The notes below the pieces were generated by a model that saw nothing but the letters and a program-made list of their open reading frames with translations, did no database searches and was not told the DNA's origin. Made by a program: the position numbers and the translations under genes. Shown here in pieces: positions 34,769 through 42,630 of a stretch of DNA of 64,000 bases (its first letter is position 1; each line of letters opens with the position of its first letter). The DNA lies in NCBI RefSeq assembly GCF_026340675.1, contig NZ_JAPEOX010000001.1, forward strand, positions 3,038,001-3,102,000, read 5' to 3'. Source of the DNA: Streptomyces sp. NBC_01264. GTDB lineage: Bacteria > Actinomycetota > Actinomycetes > Streptomycetales > Streptomycetaceae.

Positions 34769-35830
34769 ATGACCACGCTGAATCTCGACGACTTCTCCGA
34801 TCTGATCGAGCGCCCCGACGGGGGCGTCCGGCGTGACGCCGAGGAACGCCGTGAACGGCTGGCCGTGCCGGTCGGGGCGCTGGGGCGGCTCGACGAACTC
34901 GCCGAGTGGCTCGCCGCCGCGCAGGGCCGGGTGCCGGTCAAGCCGATCGAGCGGCCGCGCGTCGTGCTGTTCGCCGCCGACCACGGGGTGGCCTCCGAGG
35001 GGGTCTCCGTACGTGCCGCCGGCACCGCGCACGAGCTGGTGCGGGCCGTCCTGGACGGCCGGAGCCCGGTGGCGGTGCTGGCCGCGCGGCTCGGGGCCTC
35101 CGTACGGATCGTGGACGCCGGCCTGGACTGCCACCTCGACCTGCTGCCCCCGGAGATCACCAAGCACCGCGTCCGGCGCGGCAGCGGGCGGATCGACGTC
35201 GAGGACGCGCTGACGACCGAGGAGGCCGAGGCCGCGCTGCTCCTCGGGATGCGGATCGCCGACGAGGAAGCCGACTCCGGGACCGACCTGGTCGTGCTCG
35301 GCGACCTGAGCGTCGGCGGAACCACCGTCGCCGCGACCCTGGTCGCCGCCCTGTGCGGGACGGACGCCTCCGTGGTCACCGGCCGCGGCGGCATGCCGAT
35401 CGACGACCTGACCTGGATGCGCAAGTGCGCGGCCATCCGCGACGCGCTGCGACGCGCCCGGCCCGTCCTCGGGGATCAGGTGGCGCTGCTCGCCACCGTG
35501 GGCGGCGCCGACGTCGCGGCGATCACCGGCTTCCTGCTCCAGTGCGCGGTGCGCCGCACCCCCGTGATCCTCGACGGGGTCGTCTCGGCGGCCTGCGGGC
35601 TGGTGGCCCAGCGGGCCGCTTTCCGGGCCCCGGACTGGTGGCTGGCCGGACAGGCCAGCGGGGAGCCGGGCCAGGCGAAGGCACTGGACCGGATGGCACT
35701 CAACCCCGTGCTCGACCACGGCGTCACTGTGGGAGAAGGAACCGGGGCGCTGCTGGCTCTCCCCCTCGTCCAGGCGGCCGCCGCACTCGCGGCGGAACTC
35801 CCCGAGCGAGCGGCCGAGCCGACCGAATGA
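34769..35830 (+). CDS. cobT: Nicotinate-nucleotide-dimethylbenzimidazole phosphoribosyltransferase
   Basis: 353 residues of normal length. It makes alpha-ribazole phosphate for the lower cobalamin ligand. Motifs: LFAADHGVASEGVS, LGDLSVGGTT, GRGGMPIDD and the conserved MALNPVLDHG-VTVGEGTGA region with the catalytic Glu near the C-terminus. It follows cobU by 74 bp but appears to have its own leaderless promoter. Confidence 0.94.
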   Translation: MTTLNLDDFSDLIERPDGGVRRDAEERRERLAVPVGALGRLDELAEWLAAAQGRVPVKPIERPRVVLFAADHGVASEGVSVRAAGTAHELVRAVLDGRSPVAVLAARLGASVRIVDAGLDCHLDLLPPEITKHRVRRGSGRIDVEDALTTEEAEAALLLGMRIADEEADSGTDLVVLGDLSVGGTTVAATLVAALCGTDASVVTGRGGMPIDDLTWMRKCAAIRDALRRARPVLGDQVALLATVGGADVAAITGFLLQCAVRRTPVILDGVVSAACGLVAQRAAFRAPDWWLAGQASGEPGQAKALDRMALNPVLDHGVTVGEGTGALLALPLVQAAAALAAELPERAAEPTE

Positions 35831-35913
35831 GTCACCGGGGCCCGCGGTCCTGACCAGGCCGCGGCCCTCAGGGACCCCAGCACGGACCGCGATGCCCCAT
35901 ATCATCGCTTTTT

Positions 35914-37851
35914 ATGGGAGAGGTCCGTTTGACCAGCGCAGAGACCGATCGGAAGACCGACCGAGGAACCGGTGGGGATCCGAACGGCAGAAACAATCCG
36001 GGGGGCGCGCGGGGGAACACCCAGGCCAACGCCCAGGGGAACCCACAGGGAGCCACGTCTCCCGGCCGGGAGAACGGCCGCGGAAGTGTCCGCTCGCGGC
36101 GCAGCGCCACGTTCGCGGTGTGGTACCTGCGCGCCGTCACCTTCGTCAACCTGCTCAGCGCGGTGTGGTTCTCGCTCGGCCAGGACCTGCGCCGGCACAG
36201 CACCGCCGATTTCTACACCCCGTACCTGCTCACGGCGGGCTTCGCCTCGGCGGCCTTCTCGCTGCTGCTGACCGTCACCATGGGCCGCCGCAAACGCGCG
36301 GCCTGGATCCTGAACCTGGTGCTCAGCGGGCTGCTGCTGGCGGCCTTCGTGATGGCCGCCGCCGCCTCCTTCACCCCGTGCTCGGGGGGCGGGTACGAGT
36401 TCTGCTACCCGGAGTTCCGCGTCCACCCGCAGAACTGGGTGGCCTTCGGGCTGACCGCGCTCTTCGTCGGCGCCCTGCTGCTGGGCCGCCGGGAGTTCTA
36501 CGCCAAGGGCGACCGCTCCAACCCGCTCCTGGCCAGCCTGGTCGCCTCCGTCGGCCTGCTGGTGACCTCGCTGGTCGCCGCCCTGGTCGTCGGCGCGACC
36601 AACACCGACCCGGACGCCGCGGACGCCACGTTCCTGGCCCGCTGGCGGTACGGCGTGATGCGGCTGGTCACCCTGGCTCCGGACGACAAGGCCTACAACA
36701 CGATCACCACCCCGGGCTGGGTGGACGTGGCCATCAACGTCATGTCCACGCTGCTGCTCCTCGCCGTCCTGTTCGCCGCCTTCCGCTCGCGCCGCGCCGT
36801 GGACCCGCTCGGCGAGGAGGACGAGGAGAAGCTGCGCCTGCTGCTCGCCCGGCACGGCGACCGCGACTCGCTGGGCTACTTCGCGCTGCGCCGCGAGAAG
36901 TCCGTCATCTGGTCCCCCACCGGCAAGGCCGCGGTCACCTACCGCGTCGTCGGCGGGGTCTCCCTGGCCTCCGGCGACCCGATCGGCGACCCCGAGGCCT
37001 GGCCCGGCGCCATCGACCCGTGGCTGGCCGAGGCCCGCGAGCACGGCTGGGTGCCCGCCGTGATGGGCGCGAGCGAGGAGGCCGGGCAGATCTACGCCCG
37101 GCACGGACTGGACGCACTGGAGCTGGGCGACGAGGCCATCGTCGAGACCGACGAGTTCACCCTGGAGGGCCGCGCCATGCGCACCGTCCGCCAGGCGTAC
37201 AACCGCGTCAAGCGGGCCGGGTACACCGTCCGCATCCGCCGCCACGCCGACATCCCGGCCGAGGAGATGGACGTACTCCTGCTGCGCGCCGACGACTGGC
37301 GCGACGGCGCGACCGAGCGCGGCTTCTCCATGGCACTGGGCCGGCTGGGCGATCCCGACGACGGCCAGTGCGTGATGCTGGAGTGCTTCGACGGCGAGGG
37401 CGAGCTGCGCGCCGTGCTGTCCTTCGTGCCCTGGGGACCCAAGGGGCTGTCGCTGGACCTGATGCGCCGTGACCGGGATTCCGAGAACGGTCTGATGGAG
37501 TTCATGGTCATCGAACTCCTGGAGCGGTCAAAGGAGATCGGGGTCACACAGGTCTCGCTGAACTTCGCGATGTTCCGTTCCGTCTTCGAGCGCGGGTCGA
37601 AGCTCGGCGCCGGTCCGGTGCTGCGCATGTGGCGCTCGCTGCTGAGCTTCTTCTCGCGCTGGTGGCAGATCGAGTCCCTCTACCGGGCCAACGCCAAATA
37701 CCGGCCGATCTGGGAACCGCGGTTCATGCTCTTCGAGAAGAGTTCGGACCTTCTGCGGATCGGGATCGCGGCGGGCCGGGCCGAGGGCTTCCTGGAAGCA
37801 CCCGGGCTGCCGAAGTGGATGCACCGCAGACATCTGGAGAGCAAGCGTTGA
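35914..37851 (+). CDS. MprF-like membrane protein with DUF2156 phosphatidylglycerol lysyltransferase domain
   Basis: 645 residues. After a disordered Gly/Asn-rich tail (1-60) there are six to seven membrane helices (about 66-285). A cytoplasmic DUF2156 domain (about 300-630) has GNAT-like features (YFALRREKSVIWSP, SLASGDPIGDPE, LSLDLMRR and LNFAMFRS). MprF proteins transfer an amino acid from tRNA to phosphatidylglycerol and flip the product, lowering surface charge. ATG 35914 has a TATCAT box 8 nt before it, but a TTG at 35929 has a better ribosome site (GGGAGAGG), so the true start is unsettled. It overlaps the next gene by 4 nt. Confidence 0.85.
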   Translation: MGEVRLTSAETDRKTDRGTGGDPNGRNNPGGARGNTQANAQGNPQGATSPGRENGRGSVRSRRSATFAVWYLRAVTFVNLLSAVWFSLGQDLRRHSTADFYTPYLLTAGFASAAFSLLLTVTMGRRKRAAWILNLVLSGLLLAAFVMAAAASFTPCSGGGYEFCYPEFRVHPQNWVAFGLTALFVGALLLGRREFYAKGDRSNPLLASLVASVGLLVTSLVAALVVGATNTDPDAADATFLARWRYGVMRLVTLAPDDKAYNTITTPGWVDVAINVMSTLLLLAVLFAAFRSRRAVDPLGEEDEEKLRLLLARHGDRDSLGYFALRREKSVIWSPTGKAAVTYRVVGGVSLASGDPIGDPEAWPGAIDPWLAEAREHGWVPAVMGASEEAGQIYARHGLDALELGDEAIVETDEFTLEGRAMRTVRQAYNRVKRAGYTVRIRRHADIPAEEMDVLLLRADDWRDGATERGFSMALGRLGDPDDGQCVMLECFDGEGELRAVLSFVPWGPKGLSLDLMRRDRDSENGLMEFMVIELLERSKEIGVTQVSLNFAMFRSVFERGSKLGAGPVLRMWRSLLSFFSRWWQIESLYRANAKYRPIWEPRFMLFEKSSDLLRIGIAAGRAEGFLEAPGLPKWMHRRHLESKR

Positions 37852-38603
37852 CCACTGCCTCACTGCGGCGGTTCGCCGACCGCGAGTGGGGGCCCCTGTA
37901 CCGGACGGTCCGGGACGCGCTCGTCCGCGACACGTGGCGGGCGATCCCGATGACCCTCGGCGCGGTCTGCCTGACCCTGGTGTTCCAGATCGTCCAGCAG
38001 ACGTCATGGGGCTTCCAGCCGGTGCAGGACCTCGGGTCGGTCAAAGCCGTGGACCCGCTGTGGCTGGCCCTGCTGCGGACCCCGCTGTCGCTGTTCGTCC
38101 CCGCGCTGGACCTGCCGGTGTGGGGGGCGCTCGCACAGATCCTGCTCGTCTTCGGGATCTCGGAGATCTGCATCGGCTGGTGGCGCACGCTGGTCATCGG
38201 CTACGTGGCCACCCTGGCCGGGACCACGTACGCGCGGATCGGGCTCTCACTGGGCCCGCACCACCCCTTCGGGCTGCCCGACTCGGACCGGATCGTCAAC
38301 GACACCGGGCCCTCGGCGGCGGTGGTCGGGCTCGCCGTGTACGTCTGCTGGCGCTACCGGGCGTACCTGACCGGCTCCTTGGTGATCCTGGTGATGATCG
38401 GCGAGCTGCTCTTCAAGGACAACCTGGCGGGCAAGGAGCACCTGGCCGCCATCGCCTCGGTGATGCTGATCTGCCTGGTCCGCGCCAAGTGGGGCCCGGA
38501 GCGCTCCCGCACCCCGCTGGGGCGGCCCCCGGCCGGGGCGCCGCCCCCGGTCCCTCCCCCCGCCCCGCCCGGGACGCCGCCCGTCCCGCCGCCGCGGGTC
38601 TGA
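37848..38603 (+). CDS. Polytopic membrane protein, partner of the MprF-like protein
   Basis: 251 residues with about six hydrophobic helices and a proline-rich cytoplasmic tail (PPPVPPPAPPG). TTG at 37848 overlaps the preceding stop codon (TTGA), with GGAG 9 nt upstream, so translation is coupled to the MprF-like gene and a joint role in the envelope is likely. The NDTGPSAAVVGLAVYVC and KEHLAAIAS regions recall rhomboid helices, but the GxSG serine is not evident, so I do not call it a protease. Confidence 0.75.
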   Translation: MTTASLRRFADREWGPLYRTVRDALVRDTWRAIPMTLGAVCLTLVFQIVQQTSWGFQPVQDLGSVKAVDPLWLALLRTPLSLFVPALDLPVWGALAQILLVFGISEICIGWWRTLVIGYVATLAGTTYARIGLSLGPHHPFGLPDSDRIVNDTGPSAAVVGLAVYVCWRYRAYLTGSLVILVMIGELLFKDNLAGKEHLAAIASVMLICLVRAKWGPERSRTPLGRPPAGAPPPVPPPAPPGTPPVPPPRV

Positions 38604-38620
38604 TCCGGCGTGCGGGGCCG

Positions 38621-38626
38621 TACCGT
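38621..38626 (+). promoter_or_regulatory. -10 box of a probable leaderless promoter (histidine kinase)
   Basis: TACCGT ends 6 nt before GTG 38633; there is no ribosome site. Confidence 0.5.
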
Positions 38627-38632
38627 ATCGGG

Positions 38633-39856
38633 GTGACGACACACCTCGGGCCGCTCGCTCCCACGCGGCAGTGGATGCGGGACCATCCGCTGGCCACCGA
38701 CGCCGTACTGGCGCTCGGGGCGCTCGTCGCCATGGTCGTGGCGTCCTTCGCCGACCCGCACGGGGAGTACGGGCCGACCTTCGGGACCCGTACCCCCGAG
38801 CCGTTCTCGCTCGTCCTCATGGTGCTCGGCGCGGGCACCCTGGTGTTGCGGCGCCGACGGCCGCGCGCGGTGCTGGCCGTGACCGTCGGGCTCTCGCTGC
38901 TGGAACTCACGACCGGGGAGCCGCGGGCGCCCGTCGCCATGTGCACGGTGATCGCCCTCTACACCGTGGCCTCGCGCACCGACCGGCCCACCACCTGGCG
39001 GCTCGGCCTGCTCACCATGGCCGGGCTGACGGGAGTGGCCATGCTGGCCGGGCCGCTGCCCTGGTACTCCCAGGAGAACCTCGGCATCTTCGCCTGGACC
39101 GGCATGGCCGCCGCCGCCGGGGACGCGGTGCGCAGCCGGCGGGCCTTCATCGACGCCATCCAGGAGCGGGCCGAGCGCGCCGAGCGGACCCGCGAGGAGG
39201 AGGCCCGGCGCCGGGTCGCCGAGGAGCGGCTGCGGATCGCCCGGGACCTGCACGACGTGGTGGCCCACCACATCGCCCTGGTCAACGTGCAGGCGGGAGT
39301 GGCCGCGCACGTCATGGACAAGCGCCCGGACCAGGCCAAGGAGGCCCTCGCCCACGTACGGGACGCCAGCCGCTCGGCGCTGAACGAACTGCGGGCGACC
39401 GTCGGGCTGCTGCGCCAGTCCGGCGACCCGGAGGCGCCGACCGAGCCGGCGCCCGGTCTGGCCGTCCTGGACGACCTGGTGGGCACCTTCCGGCACGCCG
39501 GGCTCCCGGTGAAGGTGATGGTCCAGCTGGGCCCGGCCGCCGCGGTTCCGCTGCCCGCCGCCGTGGACCTGGCGGCGTACCGGGTGATCCAGGAGGCGCT
39601 GACCAACGTCCGCAAGCACGCGGGGCCGGGGGCCGGCGCCGAGGTCAGCGTGGTGCGGGTGGGCGGCTCGGTGGAGGTGACCGTGCTGGACGACGGCGGC
39701 TCCGCGGCGGACCCCTCGCCGGAGCCCCGCGACCCGGGCGGCGGGCACGGTCTGCTCGGCATGCGCGAGCGGGCGGTGGCCCTGGGCGGTTCCTGCTTCG
39801 CCGGGCCCCGCTTCGGGGGCGGCTACCGGGTGCACGCGATCCTTCCGGTGGGCTGA
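38633..39856 (+). CDS. Sensor histidine kinase (HisKA_3 type), orphan
   Basis: 407 residues. Four to five membrane helices (about 22-155) with short outside loops form the sensor. A coiled coil (170-200), the dimerisation domain with phospho-acceptor His207 in RDLHDVVAHH, and a HATPase domain (VIQEALTNVRKHA, DDGG, GLLGMRERA) follow. Such kinases phosphorylate NarL-type regulators; none is adjacent. The one at 27817-28533 is a possible partner. A 20-bp duplication covers the stop codon. Confidence 0.9.
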   Translation: MTTHLGPLAPTRQWMRDHPLATDAVLALGALVAMVVASFADPHGEYGPTFGTRTPEPFSLVLMVLGAGTLVLRRRRPRAVLAVTVGLSLLELTTGEPRAPVAMCTVIALYTVASRTDRPTTWRLGLLTMAGLTGVAMLAGPLPWYSQENLGIFAWTGMAAAAGDAVRSRRAFIDAIQERAERAERTREEEARRRVAEERLRIARDLHDVVAHHIALVNVQAGVAAHVMDKRPDQAKEALAHVRDASRSALNELRATVGLLRQSGDPEAPTEPAPGLAVLDDLVGTFRHAGLPVKVMVQLGPAAAVPLPAAVDLAAYRVIQEALTNVRKHAGPGAGAEVSVVRVGGSVEVTVLDDGGSAADPSPEPRDPGGGHGLLGMRERAVALGGSCFAGPRFGGGYRVHAILPVG

Positions 39857-39880
39857 GGGGCCTCCCGGTGGGCTGAGCGG
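39841..39880. repeat. 20-bp imperfect tandem duplication across a stop codon
   Basis: The unit CCTTCCGGTGGGCTGAGGGG (39841-39860) is followed by a copy with two differences (39861-39880). The first copy contains the kinase stop codon. Confidence 0.85.
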
Positions 39881-39925
39881 ACCGGCCGAAAGAGGCCCTC
39901 CCCGGCCGGGATTCGGCTTGTCCCG

Positions 39926-39966
39926 ATGCCTGACAAATCATCAACTCCCCTACAGACTTCAGGCAT
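39926..39966. promoter_or_regulatory. Inverted repeat in the promoter region of gene 40001
   Basis: ATGCCTGA (39926-39933) and TCAGGCAT (39959-39966) flank a 25-bp AT-rich spacer containing CTGACA and TACAGA promoter-like hexamers. Possibly an operator or a transcript-start hairpin. Confidence 0.3.
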
Positions 39967-40000
39967 TGATTCGGTGTGAGTCGAGGTCCGGGGGGACGTC

Positions 40001-41023
40001 ATGGCAATGGATCTGGCGGCGGCGACGGTGGACGCGGTGGCTCGGGCGGCCACCGCGGCGGTGACCTCGGCCGGCGGCGCGGCCGGCGGAATGGTCGTCG
40101 ACCTGGTGCGCGGCAGGCTGAACGGCGTGGACCAGGGGGCCGAGGCCGTCGCCGCGGTGGAGCGGACACCGGAGGATCCCGACGCCCGCTCGCAGCTGCG
40201 CGAGAAGCTCGCGGCGGTGCTGTCTGAGGACCCCGCGTTCGCCGCGTACCTGGCGAGCGTGCTGGCCCCGCCCCCGCCGGCCTCGCCGCCCAGCCTCGTC
40301 GGCAGCATCAACATCGACCGCAACGGCCGGGCCCGGGGCACCTTCGTCCTCGGCGACCAGGCGGTCACCAAGATCCGCCAGGGCAGCCCGGGCGCGCTCG
40401 TGGGCCTCCTGCTGATCGCCGCGCTGCTGGTCACGGCCATCTACGGGCTCGGCCGGCTGGTCACGGACGACGACGGGCAGTCGCCCGGCGGAAGCCGCGG
40501 AGGCGGGCGCCAGGTCAAGGTGCTCGATGACCCGGCGGTGGTCTCGTCCGTCGCGCCCGACCTCCACAGCATGCCGACCGGCTGGACCACCCGCTCCACG
40601 GACTCCCTCGAATCCGGCGCCGACGCCTGCCCGGACGGCACGGACTGCAAGGGGGTGCTGCACACGGCCCAGGCATCGTTCCGCAACCCCTTCGACCAGT
40701 CGGCGTCCTTCGCGGTGGTCGCCTGCGCCTCCGCCGCCGACGCGCAACGCGTCTACGAGGACATCGCCGGGACGAGCCTGCGGAGCGGCCGCCCGCTGGC
40801 CATGCCGGCGCTCGGCGACCAGTCGTCCGCCGCCGAGATGTCCAAGGGGCAGGGCCTGGCACTCGCCCGCGTCGGCACCGTGGTCGTCTACGTGTCCGAG
40901 AAGGGCAGCAACGACGACTACGAGGTCGAAACGCTGCAGGCGCTCGCGCAGATGGTGGCGCAGCGCGCCCAGGAGGCCCAGAACGGCCAAACCCCCTCCT
41001 CCCGGGCGAACCTGCGGAGCTGA
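40001..41023 (+). CDS. Single-pass membrane protein of unknown function
   Basis: 340 residues. A helical cytoplasmic domain (1-115, Ala-rich) is followed by one transmembrane helix (about 128-150, GALVGLLLIAALLVTAIYGL). The extracellular domain (about 170-325) has a cysteine pair in ACPDGTDC. No known domain recognised. ATG follows GGGGGG by 5 nt. It converges on the polysaccharide cluster but its promoter faces away, so membership is not implied. Confidence 0.7.
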   Translation: MAMDLAAATVDAVARAATAAVTSAGGAAGGMVVDLVRGRLNGVDQGAEAVAAVERTPEDPDARSQLREKLAAVLSEDPAFAAYLASVLAPPPPASPPSLVGSINIDRNGRARGTFVLGDQAVTKIRQGSPGALVGLLLIAALLVTAIYGLGRLVTDDDGQSPGGSRGGGRQVKVLDDPAVVSSVAPDLHSMPTGWTTRSTDSLESGADACPDGTDCKGVLHTAQASFRNPFDQSASFAVVACASAADAQRVYEDIAGTSLRSGRPLAMPALGDQSSAAEMSKGQGLALARVGTVVVYVSEKGSNDDYEVETLQALAQMVAQRAQEAQNGQTPSSRANLRS

Positions 41024-41054
41024 GCCGCCCCGGCCCGTGCCCGGACCGGCCGGA

Positions 41055-41912
41055 TCACCGCGCCCGGCCGCAGGTCCTGCGCCAGGCGCCCAGGTCGTAC
41101 TTCTTCTCCAGGGAGCTGAGCTTCAGCGTGGTGGTGCCGGCGCAGAACCGGCCCGCCGGGAGTTCGTACTCCACGTGGAAGACCGCCTTGCCCGCCGCGA
41201 TGAACGGGGTCAGCCGGGCGCACTCGTCGTACTGGGCGCACTGCTCGTTGACCGCGAAGTCGAAGTCCCCCACCAGCTCCGGGATCTGGTCCAGATCGTT
41301 CTTCAGCCCGACCGACAGCCCCCGGTCGTGCGCGAGCCGCGCGATCAGCCGGTTGTACTTCAGCTGGTCGCCGGCGGTGAGAGGGAAGCCGGACGTGTTG
41401 CGGTAGGCGTCCATGTTGTCCGGCTCCACCGCGTCGAAGCCCTTGTCCCGGCACATGTCGAACCGCTTGGCGATCAGCGGTTCCAGTTCCGTGAGCCGCC
41501 GGATGTCGAGCCAGCGCTCGCCCTCCCAGCCGTTGCCCGTCCCGCGCATCGACGGCGGGAAGGCCTCGGCGTCCGGGCGGAAGTCCTCCCACGCCCCGGT
41601 GGAGAGGTAGCAGATGGTCCGCCGGCCGGCCGCGTTCAGCTCGGCGACCTGCTCCTTGGTGGTGGTGAACCCGTCGATGTCGTAGACCGCGGCCTTCACG
41701 GAGGTGTCGAGCTTCCCGGTGAGCTGCCACTGCCAGCTGACCCCGGGCGCCGGCCGCCAGCGCTCGCCCGGCGCCGGGGCCGGCGAGAGGTCGTCGGGCC
41801 GGTCCTCGTCCCCGTCCGGGCCGGAGGTGCAGGCCGCGAGCAGGAGGACGGGGACGAGGGCGAGGAGCAGCAGGGCGCGGCGGCCGGCCCGGCGGGTGGG
41901 CGGGCGTCTCAT
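41055..41912 (-). CDS. GH114-like endo-alpha-1,4-galactosaminidase lipoprotein (Ega3-like)
   Basis: 285 residues. The signal peptide ends in a lipobox LLAAC (Cys28), so the enzyme should be anchored outside the membrane. The GH114/TM1410 barrel begins WQWQLTGKLD and contains YDIDGF, CYLSTGAWEDFR, the acid in AVEPDNMDAY (Asp165) and the second in VNEQC (Glu223). These match the Asp/Glu pair known for fungal Ega3, which cuts galactosamine-rich polysaccharide. Its ATG overlaps the upstream GH135-like stop codon. It is the last gene of the five-gene exopolysaccharide cluster and probably trims or releases the polymer. Confidence 0.88.
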   Translation of the reverse strand: MRRPPTRRAGRRALLLLALVPVLLLAACTSGPDGDEDRPDDLSPAPAPGERWRPAPGVSWQWQLTGKLDTSVKAAVYDIDGFTTTKEQVAELNAAGRRTICYLSTGAWEDFRPDAEAFPPSMRGTGNGWEGERWLDIRRLTELEPLIAKRFDMCRDKGFDAVEPDNMDAYRNTSGFPLTAGDQLKYNRLIARLAHDRGLSVGLKNDLDQIPELVGDFDFAVNEQCAQYDECARLTPFIAAGKAVFHVEYELPAGRFCAGTTTLKLSSLEKKYDLGAWRRTCGRAR

Positions 41913-42568
41913 CCGGCGGCCTCCAGTGCGTACGGCAGGGTCCCCCACGGGTGCGCGCCGGTCCCCGGGACCGCGCAGTGCACCCCCGCCCCGCGCTGGG
42001 CCGCGAGCCGTTCGGCGAGTTCGGCGGCCGGGGCGCCCGGCGGGACGGCGTAGACGAGGTGGCAGAACCGCTGGGCGGGATGGTCGGCGGTCCACGGGGG
42101 AACGGCCGCGTCCCGGTAGGCGTCCCAGGGGCCCTCGAAGGTGACGAGCAGGTCGGCGAGTTCGGCGTAGCCCGGGTGCGGGTGCACTCCGTGGTTCAGG
42201 ACCACGGTACGGGCCCCGGCGGCCCGCGCCGCGACGGCGAGCCGCCGGTAGTGCGGCAGGAACTCCGGGCCCGCCGCGGCCTGGTCCAGGAAGGTCCCGT
42301 CGGCGGCGTACCAGTCGCGGTGGCGCAGCAGGTCCTGGACCACGGCGGCGTGCGGGCGGCGCCCGTAGTCGGTGTCGACGTACCCCAGGACGGGCACCCC
42401 GGCCCCGCGCAGCCGCTCCGCCACGGCGGCGAACCGCTCGTCGGGGGCCTCGCCCGGCCCGCTGGCGGGGTTGAGCACCACGGAGTGCAGCCGGCCCGCG
42501 GAGCGGATGAGCCGCTCCCAGTACTCGGGGCGGTCGGCGGGGTGCTCGTAGAGGGGCACCAGGAGCAT
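41909..42568 (-). CDS. Spherulin-4/GH135-like glycosidase (Sph3-like)
   Basis: 219 residues forming a small TIM barrel of the spherulation-specific family 4. Shared motifs: start LLVPLYEHP, LGYVDTDYG, DGTFLDQ and VTFEGPWDAY. Fungal Sph3 (GH135) hydrolyses GalNAc-containing galactosaminogalactan using an Asp-Glu pair and a later Glu; here Asp95 and Glu145 are kept but the Glu after Asp95 is Gln96. No signal peptide is visible, unlike fungal Sph3; a GTG at 42595 would add nine residues but no export signal. ATG 42568 has AAGGA upstream. It overlaps the GH114 gene (ATGA). Confidence 0.82.
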   Translation of the reverse strand: MLLVPLYEHPADRPEYWERLIRSAGRLHSVVLNPASGPGEAPDERFAAVAERLRGAGVPVLGYVDTDYGRRPHAAVVQDLLRHRDWYAADGTFLDQAAAGPEFLPHYRRLAVAARAAGARTVVLNHGVHPHPGYAELADLLVTFEGPWDAYRDAAVPPWTADHPAQRFCHLVYAVPPGAPAAELAERLAAQRGAGVHCAVPGTGAHPWGTLPYALEAAG

Positions 42569-42630
42569 GAGGTCCTTCTTCTCGTACGGGTTCACGTGCG
42601 GCGGGGACGGGAGGGGGAAGGGGCGGGGCC

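Noticed and set aside
37848..38603. Second rhomboid protease
   Set aside because: Some helix resemblance, but no GxSG serine or clear partner histidine.
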